Shown piece by piece: positions 1 through 25,199 of a DNA stretch of 64,000 nt. The position numbers were made by a program, and so were the translations under genes. The stretch is from NCBI GenBank assembly GCA_965153355.1, contig OZ231127.1, positions 15,624,001-15,688,000 on the forward strand. Direction: 5' to 3'. The notes below the pieces were generated by a model. It ran no database searches, was not told the DNA's origin, and was given only the letters and a program-made list of their open reading frames with translations. The number at the start of each line of letters is the position of its first letter. Within the stretch, counting starts at the first letter, position 1. Origin of the DNA: Flaccisagitta enflata (lineage: Eukaryota; Chaetognatha; Sagittoidea; Aphragmophora).

Positions 1-842
<842 letters not shown>

Positions 843-943
843 TGAGAGCAATTTCGGGGAATGGAGGAATGGAGAGTGTCACTCTAAAGCAAGACTTGTT
901 TGTCATCTGTAATTGAAAGCGAGAGAAAAGAAAGTCGAGGTAA

Positions 944-959
944 ATGATGATGATGATGG

Positions 960-1054
<95 letters not shown>

Positions 1055-1078
1055 GTGATGATGGTGATGATGATGATG
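944..1078. repeat. (GAT)n microsatellite
   Basis: A GAT/ATG trinucleotide tract with a few GGT interruptions at both ends. Poly-Asp, poly-Met and poly-His open frames here are by-products of the repeat. Confidence 0.97.
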
Positions 1079-1084
1079 CACGGA

Positions 1085-1205
1085 TACACGGAAAAATTGT
1101 CGAGGACAGTTTGGTACATGGGTAGGAGCAGCAATGCAAAAACCGCGCGTGATTCATAAATATTTCAGACAGACGGACGGACGGACCTACTAACCGACAC
1201 GGCAT
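1085..1205 (+). mobile_element. Degenerate AHE fragment
   Basis: The order GGAGCAGCAATGCAAAAACC, an ACGG-type tetranucleotide run, then CCGACACGGCATGG matches the middle of the better AHE copy at 37853-38000. The 5' end and the terminal hairpin are not visible, so this is a decayed internal fragment. Confidence 0.4.
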
Positions 1206-1271
1206 GGTGCATGGTGTACTACCATTGGTGTGGAGCCACAACTCTAACTTCAACAACAACTTCAATTCAAG

Positions 1272-1402
<131 letters not shown>

Positions 1403-1660
1403 TTATTAGTGAGCGTCGTGATGAAACTTTTTTCTCCCTTTGACGTCAGTCAATCTGACTCCCGATGCTGGGGAAAACACTTAAGTGATGTTCCATTTGA
1501 AATTTCATACTTCCTCGCACAGTGTCTTATGTATGTCACCCTTAAGCAATTTGGCAAAAGTCACAAATATCGAATTTTTTTGCCTTAAACCAATCATATG
1601 TATTGCATAGAAGTCAAAAAAAGTTATGGAGCACTGTCGGTAAAGAATTGACGACGCAGT

Positions 1661-2697
1661 GCCGTAAAATGCCGTAATAATGACATTTTTGCCAGTTTTT
1701 CAGGTTGATGATGTTAAAAAAAAGTTGTTATGGTTGGCGAATGGTCATACAGTAACTGTGTGGCTCTGAAATATACTCATACCAAAGATCAAGTGAAGCC
1801 GTCATCATTCAGCATCATTTTTTGCCGTAAAATGCCGTAAAAATGGCTATTTTCACACTTTTTTAGGTTGTTATTGTTTTAAAACAGCTGTAATAGGTGG
1901 CAAAGGGTCAAACACTAATGGTTTGGTGCTCGGAGATACTCTAAGCAAAAATTGAGTGGAGCCGTCGTCATTCAGTGTCATTTTTTGCCGTAAAATGCCG
2001 TAAAAATGGCTATTTTCACACTTTCATAGGTCGTTTTTGTTTAAAAACAGCTGCTATAGGTGGCAAAGGGTCAAATACTAATGGTTTGGCTCTGGGACAT
2101 ACTCTTGCCAAAAATTGAGTGGAACCGTTCTCATTCAGTGTCATTTTTTGCCGTAAAATGCCGTAAAAATGGCTATTTTCACACTTTTTTAAGTTGTAAA
2201 TGTTTTAAAACAGCTGTAGTAGGTAGCAAAGGGTAAAACACTATTAGTTTGGCTCTGGGACAGTCTTACCAAAAATCGAGTGAAGCTGTTGTCATTCAGT
2301 GTCATTCATTGCCGTAAAATGCCGTAAAAATGGCTATTTTTACACTTTTTTAGGTCATTAATGTTTTAGAACAGCTGTAATAGGTGGCAAAGGGTCAAAC
2401 ACTAATGGTTTGGCTCTGGGACATACTCTCGCCAAAAATTGAGAGGAGCTGTTGTCATTCCGTGTCATTTTTTGCCGTAAAATGCCGTAAAAATGGCTAT
2501 TTTCACACTATTTAAGTCGTTATTGTTTTAAAACAGCTGTAATAGGTGGCAAAGGGTCAAACACTAATAGTTTGGCTCTGGGACATATTCTTACCAAAAA
2601 TCAAGAGAAGCCGTTATCATTCAGAGTAATTTTTTGCAGTAAAATGCCGTAAAAAAGGCTATTTTTACACTTTTTTAGGTCGTTAATGTTTTAAAAC
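1661..2697. repeat. Satellite array, about 163 bp monomer
   Basis: The marker GCCGTAAAATGCCGTAA recurs at about 1661, 1824, 1987, 2150, 2311, 2474 and 2636, a spacing of 161-163 bases. Each unit also carries AAAACAGCTGTAATAGGTGG and TTTGGCTCTGGGACATACTC in the same order. About 6.4 copies are present. The first copy is the most diverged and the inner copies are closest to each other, as expected for an array growing by unequal exchange. It carries no long open frame. Confidence 0.93.
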
Positions 2698-2858
2698 AAA
2701 AGACTCAATCTCCTCCGACTTTCAAATATGTCCTTGAATATTTTTATGAGAGAAGATCTGTCCATGCTCCAGTCCTTTTGTTTGTCCGTTAAATCAAAAT
2801 CATCTCATTCGCCTACTACCTGATCCATTCCATTCTATTTTCAAACTTGCATGTTTCT

Positions 2859-3045
2859 AGTTGCGGATTCGAGAATCTATAAGTGGCTTTGTCCGTCCGT
2901 TGGTTCATCCGTTAGTCAGTCAGTCTGTTGGTTTGTGAGTAAGAGTTGGAAAGTGGAAAAACAATTGTTGAGGATGTGTATGAGTGGGAGGGGGGGAATT
3001 TGGAAGCCCTTGCCCATTCATCCGCGACGATATTGTAACACTAGT
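2859..3045 (-). mobile_element. AHE copy, GATATTGTAAC-ended variant
   Basis: Read on this strand it starts with a decayed hairpin (AGTTGCGGATTCG), then TATAAGTGGCTTTGTCCGTCC, a GTCN tetranucleotide run, a G-rich middle and CCCATTCATCCGCGACGATA. The outer end is the ...GATATTGTAAC type shared with 21050-21122 and 22747-22932 rather than the GGCCTTGTT type. Confidence 0.6.
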
Positions 3046-3289
3046 TACAGACTAGTTTTTTCCAATAATGAAAATTTATTGTATTGGATTATCACACCTC
3101 TCTGGATACGCCCCCAAGAGGAATGAAAAGACCATTTTTGCCACTGTGTCATATGTCATCAGGAACATGTGGGATACTGAAAAAACAAAAAAACAAATAT
3201 CTTAAATTTTTTCATTTATATAACTCTCTTGGTAGAAAAAGGGTATTTTTAACATTTTTACAGCATAAAATTGTTTCTGCAGCTTTGAA

Positions 3290-3935
3290 AATTCTAATGA
3301 ATACTGAAAATGTGAGGCAATAGTTTGAATATACACATTTTAACCCTTCACAACAAGTTTTTGGAGATAACATACAAAGTAAAGCTTAAAAATAGCTTAA
3401 AAATGATAAAATATTGTTTTTTTCAGCATTTTTGATCTTTAAACTTTAAAAAATCCCAAACAACTGGTTGTTCTGGGTAAAAGAATCTTTACTCAAACTA
3501 TGACTACACATTATCAGGATTTTTCTGGATAAATACAGCTGCATAAACAATTTTTTACTCAAAAATGCTAAAAAAAGCCATATGTTGTTATTTTTAAGCT
3601 ATTTTTAAGCTTTAAACTCAAAACTATCATGAATAACTGGTTATTCAGGGCATAAGTATTTAGACTCTGACTAATACTATACATTTCTAGAATTTTTTTT
3701 GGAGTTTTTATGTTGCATTCACAAGAAAAAACTTTAAAAAGCTGAAAAAGCAATATTTTGCTATTTCTAGGCTATTTTTAAGCTCTTATCTAAAAAATAT
3801 GTAAGAAAACTTGTTGTTATAAGTAGAAATTTGTATATTCAGACATATGCCACACATTTCCAGGATTCATGGGAATTTTTGAAACTGCATAAACAATTCT
3901 ATACTAAAAAATTGCTAAAAATGAGCTTTTTTCTA
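3290..3935. repeat. Degenerate tandem repeat, about 171 bp monomer
   Basis: The motif AACWACTGGTTGTTCWGGG followed about 40 bases later by ACACATTWCCAGGATTTTT recurs near 3462, 3633 and 3805, spaced 171-172 bases, with a partial unit before it. Units also share TGCATAAACAATTYTWTACT and AAAATGCTAAAAA. Copies are more diverged than in the 163 bp array. Confidence 0.75.
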
Positions 3936-5366
3936 CCTGAAAAGTGCTATAAACGAAAAAATTTGAGATGAATTTTATTGGTTTTTTGTTTTTTTTACAA
4001 TATGAAAATAACTGAACTGATAATTGGCCATTTTTGACTTTTCCAAAAATTTTGGATAATTTCACCCAAAATCATGGTTTTTTTTAGTATAGTATTTTGG
4101 CCAGTATCATCGATTCGATCGGCTATAGCATATGCAAATAGTCTCTAGGGTCAGTGACAACCCTCATGCAAAATTTGGAGACAAAAAGAGCAAAACAGCC
4201 AAAAAAAATATGTTTTTTCAATTTTTAAGTGATAGGTCAGTTGGGCTGGTATGCATATTAAAAAAAATTTCAACTGTTGGTTTTGGAAACATCATTTCAG
4301 GGTAGTTTTTCTCCTAAAAATTCATGGAGTCAGCTAAATTTTGGTTGTAGATATTCAAATTTGATTTTTGTCATTTTTGTCATTTTTGATATTCTGGCAA
4401 ATCTGGTCAAAAACGACTAAAAGCCCAGCCGAGTCCGGGTATTTTGACCGTGGTCCTGGAAACTACCCTAATAGGGCTACCAAATTGTGAAAAAAAATTC
4501 ATGGGGTTTTCTGGGGTAATATAGGTTTCAGGTCCATCTTTGTGCGTATTTTGTGTTAAAAAAACTGAAAAACTGTACTTTTTCGTTTATCGCGGCTAGG
4601 ATACTAAATTTTTTGGGATTTATTTTTCAGATACCAGTAGAACCGCTCAAGACCGAGCCAGCAAAAAAATCTGCATGTCCAAAATGCAATTTTTAGAGCC
4701 ACAGCGACCGATTTTGTAACAACGATTCACGACGAAAAAGGTCGAAATTTCAACCTCCCAAAAAAGTCAATTTCAACTTTGTGGAGCTCGTAGCGCCACG
4801 TTAGTCGAAAAAAAAGTTGAAAATCATTTGTTTGGTCTTAGTTAACGTGTTACCTTGCCATTAAAAAAAAAATTGACGCCAAAATCTCAATTTTGATTTT
4901 TGACCCCCCAAAGTTAGCCCTGATGACGCTTTTCATCAAGATACGACAGGGTGCCTCGGTCAAATTTTTGTCACCTCACTTGTTTAAAAATTAGTCTCCT
5001 GAGCCAATTTTTTGAAAGGGAAATTAATAGAGCACTAAACTATAGTTGAAACTCTAATGATTGTATCGTAACTCCATCTTAAACCATTATCAATAGTTTA
5101 TAAATTATTAGCAAAACATTCATATTTAAGAATGTTTGATGAAGGTGACCAACTTATGAGCGAGGTGGTAGGTGGTGTGATAGCATGACCGAGCGTTCCT
5201 TGCTAGTGCGGTGTAGCAAAGGTGGCGACATGTCTCGAAGCGATGAATAGGATTAGCTATAGCTTGAGTCAGGGCTACATTCTTGACGAAGCTAAGGGGG
5301 GGGGGGAAGGGACAGAAATGCGGGATTTGATACACATTTCGGATGGACAGACGTACTATTAGTTAA
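3936..5366. other. AT-rich DNA without recognised feature
   Basis: The stretch is rich in A and T runs and has no frame longer than 70 codons. I see no splice-bounded exon. The sequence around 4420-4780 is of higher complexity and could be an old single-copy or repeat-derived segment. Confidence 0.45.
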
Positions 5367-5625
5367 CAGGTCGCCCAAGGGCAATATGTGGCCAGCGATG
5401 CCCGTTCCCCTGCTTTGCATGGTTGTTAATCGCAATGAGAGGAAGCATGGCAGCGGCCCCGAAGAGGACGAAGTCCTGTAAAACATAGAGGGACTTTCAT
5501 TCATCAGTTCGTTCGTCTGTACGTCCGTCTGGGCCCCCCCCGCCCTCTCAGGCCTGAAATCTGCCCTCTCAAGCCTGAAATCTAAGTCTAAGACTAAGAG
5601 GGTAGATTTACCATCAGCTAAAAGG
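5367..5625 (+). mobile_element. GTE element, left half
   Basis: It begins CAGGTCGCCCAAGGGCAATA, runs through GCAGCGGCCCCGAAGAGGAC and GTCCTGTAAAACATAGAGGG, then enters a GTCC-type run and a short minisatellite of CTCTCAGGCCTGAAATCTGC units. The closing right TIR is absent. Copies with the same long left end are at 31229-31673 (its inverse) and 46060-46459. Confidence 0.75.
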
Positions 5626-6159
5626 TAACATGTAGGGACAGATCGACAAAGCCTTATAAAGCCACTAGTCAGTCTAGTCAATGATAGAAGTAAGACAAGA
5701 CAACGGAAATTCGTTAGATGAGTAGGTTAGTCTATTGGTTTTCGTAAGATTGTGGTTTGAACTAGATGGTTTTCCATTGCTTTGATTTTTTTCCTTTTTC
5801 CGACTGGCGATTCGCGAATGAATTATGAGAGGCAGTGCTTTCGTAGAAAAAAAATCATGTGAAAAGAATTATTCATGATGTTGGGAGGAAAAAATATGAT
5901 GAGAGTTTCATAACTGCGTCAGGATTTTTTAGCCTTAACCATATGTAGTTCAAATTCACCAAAATCCCACCCCCCTAATTAGGATTAAGGGGCTCAACTA
6001 GGGAAATGGACACTCTGGTTCTCTTTTTTCAATTAGGTTATCTCTAACCAAAATTTTGGGCTGAGTTGATGGTCCCGATCATTGCCAGAAGACAGCTCTA
6101 ACATTACCCTTTCCCTGAAATATTTACTAATTTTTAAAAAAAATATTTAAACATGTTTT
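5626..6159. other. No recognisable feature
   Basis: I see no gene or repeat family that can be supported here. Confidence 0.4.
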
Positions 6160-6484
6160 CAGGGGTGTATATTCTTGAGTCGCTTTTGATTTTTTTCCCC
6201 CCCCTGCCTTTGATTTTCTTCCCCGCGACGCGTCGCGTCGCATTTTTATATCCATGATTTTCTTCCCCACAAAGCAATAAAACTATGTAGTAAAGGTTTA
6301 AATAGTGTTAAATTATGTTCTACTAATTGAGTTTTATGATTTGGTACTGTAAAAAGTTATATTTTCCCCAAATTTCCTTTTTTTCTCTTTTTCCCCCCTT
6401 AGATTTCCTTCCCCATCTCCAGACCCTTTGATTTTTTCCCCCCCCCACCGGGGGGGGGGGAAAACTCAAGAATATACAGGCCTG
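6160..6484 (+). mobile_element. hAT-like MITE with poly-C tracts
   Basis: The left end CAGGGGTGTATATTCTTGAG is matched, inverted, by the right end (CAGGCCTGTATATTCTTGAG on the minus strand). Both sides are flanked by the direct repeat CATGTTTT (6152-6159 and 6485-6492), an 8 bp target-site duplication. The 325 bp element has no coding capacity and contains C and G homopolymers and a GCGACGCGTCGCGTCGC palindrome. Eight-base TSDs and CAGGGGTG-like ends are typical of hAT non-autonomous elements. A truncated second copy is at 16020-16154. Confidence 0.85.
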
Positions 6485-6522
6485 CATGTTTTTTAAGCTA
6501 GGAAAATATGATACATTTTGTA

Positions 6523-7012
6523 ACTAGTCATCCAAGGATCGCACATGGTCAGCGGTACCCGATGCCCTGCTGGGAGTGATCCAGTAAAGAAGTGGAGTGA
6601 GAGCAGGACAGCGGCCCCAAAGGGCCAATGTCCTGTAGAACACTGGGGGGAATTTTGTCACGTCCGTCCTTCCGTCTGTCCTGAGGGGGCTTTAGATGGC
6701 TGATCTAGGCCACTGAAGGCATATTTGAGGGCTGGAGGGTATAATTAAGGTTTGGAGGGCTGGTTTCATGCTTGGAGGGCTGATTGAAGGTCTGGAGGGT
6801 AGATTTGAGGTCTGGAGGGCAGATTTGAGGAATGGGGGGCTGATTTGAAGCCAAGAGGGCTGATTTGAGGCCTCGAGGGCTAAATTGAGGCCTGAGAGGG
6901 CTAATTTGAGGCCTTGATGGTCAACGGGGGGGGACGGATGGAAGGACGGACGGATGGAAGGACATACGTGACAAAATTCCCCCCTGTGTTCTACAGGACA
7001 TCGGCCCTTTAC
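6523..7012 (+). mobile_element. GTE element with both TIRs
   Basis: The left side reads GACAGCGGCCCCAAAGGGCC then ATGTCCTGTAGAACACTGGG; the right side carries the inverse (CCCCTGTGTTCTACAGGACA, then CGGCCC). Between them are GTCC/GGAC runs and, at about 6690-6925, roughly eleven units of a 20 bp minisatellite (TTTGAGGCCTGGAGGGCTGA-like). It is non-coding. The segment 6523-6600 before the TIR is shared with 24572-24650. Confidence 0.85.
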
Positions 7013-7245
7013 CTAAGGAATTTTGATAGTGTTTCAAAAGACCATATGTTAGGTGTATATGTGTATGTATTGGAAGCTTACACATAATTATTCCAGATTT
7101 TCTTCAGGTTCTATTTCCATTTTGATAATTGTATTAGGTTTATATAGGATGAATTGTTGCACAAGCCACAATGAAATCTCCACTTCCCAATGAATTCGAC
7201 CATGTAAAAAAAAGCTAGCAAACTCTAAAAGTCGCGGACGGTTTG

Positions 7246-7392
7246 GGACAGGCAGTAAAACCTATGAGTAAGTTTTGACCGACCGACTGACTGACTGACT
7301 GACTGACTGACTGACTGACCGACCGACCGACTAAAGGCGTTATTGAACGGCGTTGTCAAACGGCGTTGTCAAACGGCGTTGTCAAAAAGGTC
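7246..7392 (+). mobile_element. AHE-like fragment with (GACT)n and a 13 bp repeat
   Basis: It starts with an AGTCGCGGACGGTTTGGGAC box, followed by a GACC/GACT tetranucleotide tract at 7269-7333 and then three tandem copies of about 13 bases (AACGGCGTTGTCA) at about 7342-7385. The usual 3' hairpin is not present. Confidence 0.5.
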
Positions 7393-7698
7393 TCAAAACG
7401 CTGAAGGAACTTCATGTATACGACTTGTTACCAAATTATCGCAATATGCGTCTCATGATGCGTAAATTTGGCCCTTCTCATGTGTTCCTTGTTTGGTTGC
7501 GATGCTTTTAACAAATTATATTTCTGGCACGTCATTGAGTATAGTAGTCATTTATAGTAATCAAACTAATCATGCAGTAGAGTTTCCCATTACATTTACA
7601 AGAAATAGTTCAATTATATCTAACTATCATTTTTTTGACTAAAGATCCAGCCATGGTATTCACGTTAAAAGATATTCTGTCCTTTTTCAAGCCATAGA

Positions 7699-18808
<11,110 letters not shown>

Positions 18809-18961
18809 TGTCTTCAAGGCGGGGTTTAATAGTTGAGACTCCTCAAGCGGTTTATTTACGAAGTGAAGTTGAAGGATTTCTCATCTGAGGGGGAAATGAA
18901 ATGAAATGAGATGTATTTCTAAGTGGATCTATGATGTTTTAGCATCATCAATCATTATCAA

Positions 18962-19007
18962 TCGTCATCGTCATCGTCATCGTCATCGTCGTCGTCATCG
19001 TCATCAC

Positions 19008-19082
<75 letters not shown>

Positions 19083-19168
19083 CATCATCATCGTCATCAT
19101 TCCTTCTTCTTCTTTTTCTTTTTCTTTTTCTTTTTCTTTTTCTTTTTCTTTTTCTTTTTCTTTTTCTT
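18962..19168. repeat. (CAT/CGT)n then (CTTTTT)n microsatellites
   Basis: A CAT/CGT trinucleotide tract (18962-19098) is followed within 20 bases by a six-base CTTTTT repeat (about 19111-19168). This lies just upstream of the minus-strand gene. Confidence 0.95.
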
Positions 19169-19292
19169 CTTCTTCTTCCTCTTCACCTTCTGCTTCTTCT
19201 ATTTTATCATCTCTCTGCTTCCTCTTCGTTCACTTTCTCATTATCTTTCTTCTACTGTCCCAACCAGCAATTTTCAGGCGCTTTCGGTCGCC

Positions 19293-19514
19293 ATGGCAAC
19301 GGCATTTAACGTGCGTGAGACGGTTTCAACCGGTTGGCTTCCGCTTTTAGGGCTTTTAGTTTTAGCACGGTCTGTCCTCCTTTTTGATTGTTATTGCCGA
19401 GTCGCGTCGAGTTTACGCTACAAGTCGTCAAAGAAAGGTGGCAACTCACACACACGATACGACTCGTGCAGTTACGGTTCCACGTTTCACTGCATTCAGA
19501 TGCTACTTTGGTAG
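19293..19514 (+). CDS. Possible small membrane-like ORF
   Basis: A 73-codon frame begins at an ATG in a good context (GTCGCCATGG). It encodes a hydrophobic stretch LPLLGLLVLARSVLLFDCYC that could be a signal anchor, then a Lys/Ser-rich tail. It would be divergent from the minus-strand gene. There is no homology I recognise and no second line of support, so it may be chance. Confidence 0.2.
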   Translation: MATAFNVRETVSTGWLPLLGLLVLARSVLLFDCYCRVASSLRYKSSKKGGNSHTRYDSCSYGSTFHCIQMLLW

Positions 19515-19605
19515 GATTCCATACGGGGGATTTTTCAGATGTCTTCTGCCATTCTGGTGGATCCTATAGAGCGACTGTCGGCGTCTAAAGGTGTTTACAT
19601 GCTGT

Positions 19606-20148
<543 letters not shown>

Positions 20149-20270
20149 TCGAGGTCTCATGAGGTTTTTCTCGCTTGGTTGCGATCCAAGTACTTTCCTT
20201 TGACGTCCTAACCTTTTGGTCTCCTATGTAGGTAAAGTTGGTTAATGCTGCTTGGTTTTCAATTGTAGCT

Positions 20271-20298
20271 AAAGGTTTAGGTTTAGGTTTAGGTTTTT
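20271..20298. repeat. Short (GGTTTA)n tract
   Basis: About four tandem GGTTTA hexamers. It is too short to interpret as a former telomere. Confidence 0.7.
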
Positions 20299-20675
20299 GC
20301 TCATATAACATATGTGTTGCTTGGTTAACGATTTTTGAAATGTTACATAAATATCTCGTTTGCCATGGTTTCCCCCACGGTTTAATCGCTTTGACGTACC
20401 AATTAACGGGTCTTTCAACATCTGTTGTTTCTCCTTTCATCGCACTCACGCATTGTTCTCGTCTATTGTCCTCATGTATTGTCCTCATGTGATATCCTCT
20501 TGTATGTCTGAAGATGCATTTGCATAATGCATATACTTTTGTAAGTTTTTTTTACATCCTTGTCATGTTCTCCTCTTATGGCTTCCCATGTTTCCATTTA
20601 CGTCGGAAAATCTATGCTTATGCATGTACATATTTGGTATTGACGCATCGTCGCTATGTTTGCCTCGCACGTTTT

Positions 20676-20866
20676 TAGTCGCGTACTCCTTGACTCCACA
20701 CCCCGCTACGTCGGTCCGTCGGTTGGTTGGTCCCCTTTTTACTTTTCGGCATTTCTGAGCTTTTTGAGCATACTTCTCCTGCCCAGATGCCCTAGTGACC
20801 CTCTCCACCGTTGCTCTTGCCCACTCGCACGCGACTAGTGTAGCCGTGTATCCGGCCTTGTTTTTT
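20676..20866 (-). mobile_element. AHE copy, type B
   Basis: The plus strand starts TAGTCGCGTACTCCTTGACT, has a GGTC/GGTT run, then CTCCTGCCCAGATGCCCTAG and ends CACTCGCACGCGACTAGTGT then AGCCGTGTATCCGGCCTTG. The 5' box (AGTCGCGTGCG in AHE orientation) is intact but the hairpin has decayed. Confidence 0.85.
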
Positions 20867-21049
20867 ACATCGTGTGCTGTCGCGCCTCGTTAAATCGCGC
20901 CTTATAAGCTTCTCCGACGAGACGAGAAGACCTCACATGTAATTATCATTCGCTCGTCACTACATTAGCTGTTCATGTCTGTTGCTGTCCATGTTATGCC
21001 TTGCTATAGTGTTTTAGATTCTTGTTGTTTATACTTGTGTCCTTTATAG

Positions 21050-21122
21050 TGGAGGTTCGGGTTTGGATGGGGGTTGGACGCCCCTGCCTACGCGTCCGCA
21101 ACGATATTGTGACTTCGCGTCA
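21050..21122 (-). mobile_element. AHE 5'-end fragment, GATATTGTGAC variant
   Basis: The plus strand reads GGATGGGGGTTGGACGCCCC then TGCCTACGCGTCCGCAACGA and TATTGTGACTTCGCGTCAC. This is the alternative 5' end also seen at 22747. The tetranucleotide and hairpin part is missing. Confidence 0.6.
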
Positions 21123-21480
21123 CTTTCTGTTTTACGGCCATTTTAAGATTTTTAGGCTAATTGTCCTAAGTTTTTTGGGCAATTCTCCAATAAAACTTTA
21201 AGTAGCTGCAAAACCTGTAAAAGTTATCGAATCAAGATGATGTTTTCTCAAAAACATTTAAAATTTTCCATTGAATCTAATGAATCTATATACTTGAAAA
21301 CGATGTCTGATTTCATAAATTATTTCTTTTGACACCGAAATATGTTCAAAGAATTTTGTGTCTTTAAACTAACTTTGATACCAAATATAAAGCTAACGCA
21401 ATAAAATTAAAGTAGCAAAAATCTATCCTCCAGTTTTGGACGGATTTGCTCGGAATGTACTGTATGAGCGCCATCATTTT
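21123..21480. other. No recognisable feature
   Basis: AT-rich sequence between two AHE copies. I see no gene or repeat in it. Confidence 0.4.
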
Positions 21481-21637
21481 TAGTCGCGGACACGCGTCTC
21501 TACACCTTGCCGTGTCGGCCGGTAGGTCGGTAGGTCGGTACGTCCGTTACAAATTTTGTTGAATTCCGAGCGATTAATACATTACGGCCCCTGCCCAATC
21601 GTCCGCGACTGTCTTGCCGTGTATCTGGCCTTGTTTT
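21481..21637 (-). mobile_element. AHE copy, type C
   Basis: In AHE orientation the 5' box is AGTCGCGGACGATTGGGCAG and the 3' hairpin AGACGCGTGTCCGCGACT. The right hairpin half GTCCGCGACT complements the box exactly. A GGTA/GGTC run is internal. The outer end reads GCCGTGTATCTGGCCTTGTT on the plus strand. Confidence 0.85.
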
Positions 21638-22587
<950 letters not shown>

Positions 22588-22746
22588 ATTCCCCCCTCTT
22601 TCCAACGGTCCTTGACTTGCCTCGTAGTTTTATTTTAGCTTGTTAATGATCAACCATTCATCGAGAAAATTCAATCAGCCCCGTCAGTGATGGGACCGCC
22701 GCGTTGGCAGTTTCTTTTTTTGCATTTTACGGTGATCTAGAAACAA

Positions 22747-22932
22747 GTGACGCGGGGTTACAATATCGTTGCGGACGGGTGGGCAGGGGCATCCAACCCC
22801 CATCCACACCCCAAGTCCCCCACTCACATGCACAAGATGAATCTAAAACGCCCGTTTTCATACTTTTCGACTCGTGTTCACGGACCGACGGACCGATGGA
22901 CCGACGGACCGACGGCGTGTCCGCAACTAGAA
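22747..22932 (+). mobile_element. AHE copy, GCGGGGTTACAATATCG 5' variant
   Basis: It begins GTGACGCGGGGTTACAATAT, has the box GTTGCGGACGGGTGGGCAGG, a GACC/GACG run and ends GGCGTGTCCGCAACTAG. The left half of the terminal hairpin is lost but the right half GTCCGCAACT still matches the box. Confidence 0.8.
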
Positions 22933-23156
22933 ACAAGCCCGACCGTGCAACGATGCGTCTGGGCTGTGTCGCCGCTTGTATTTAATTTGGTGCGGAACAT
23001 TTTACATACATGGAGAGACAGATGGACGAACAGACATATAAAACGACTGACTAGCTAGAGAGACTTTCCAAACATGTTTGTCGATCGTTCATTTTAGCAT
23101 AGGATCTCGCCGTGGCCAAGAACAGCCGAGAAACGCGGTTTTTGGACAGGCGTAAC

Positions 23157-23276
23157 TGACGGACGGACGGACGGACGGACGGACGGACTGACGGACAGGC
23201 GGACGGACGGACGGACGGACGGGCGGACCGATGAACAGACCCTCATATAGAGATGCGTTCCTGATGGACGCATCTA
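23157..23276 (+). mobile_element. AHE-like element with AGATGCG hairpin
   Basis: A (GACG)n tract at 23157-23228 is followed by CCTCATATAGAGATGCGTTC and CTGATGGACGCATCTAAAA, which forms a hairpin of 7 bp (AGATGCG with CGCATCT). This has the same layout as AHE 3' ends but a different stem sequence. The matching 5' box is not clear. Confidence 0.55.
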
Positions 23277-23398
23277 AAAACTCCGCTGTCCGTCTCTTTC
23301 CAATATATAGACTGTCTTAGTCGCTCAGTGTCTGTCTATCTGATTGCGAGTGTGTTATTTTAATTTGGCAAGGAAATTGAGAGAATTCATCCGCGCGC

Positions 23399-23635
<237 letters not shown>

Positions 23636-23780
23636 TGCGGTCTTCATTTGCGCCCTCTTGCTAGTAAATGTCGGCCTCCTTTTTTCGAGAGTCGATCTTC
23701 GAATTCCGCCCTTTTAGCCTGCAAGCTTTCAGTCGAGTGAATTAGTCTTTTGTCAATTTAGTCGTTTTCGAGTAAACAGC

Positions 23781-23783
<3 letters not shown>

Positions 23784-23824
<41 letters not shown>
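23784..23824. repeat. (GA)n microsatellite
   Basis: A GA tract of about 41 bases. Confidence 0.95.
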
Positions 23825-25074
<1,250 letters not shown>

Positions 25075-25199
25075 GATCCCCATCAAGAAAGGTCAACATT
25101 TTATGGTCTTGAATACTGGTTGTCCCCGATGAACAACAGTTTTAAGTGGTTTCTCAAGTAGCCTATTTAGTAGTCATTAGATTTATGTCGTCGTTTAAA

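Noticed and set aside
20271-20298. Plant-type telomere repeat
   Set aside because: Only about four hexamers, no other plant-like features.
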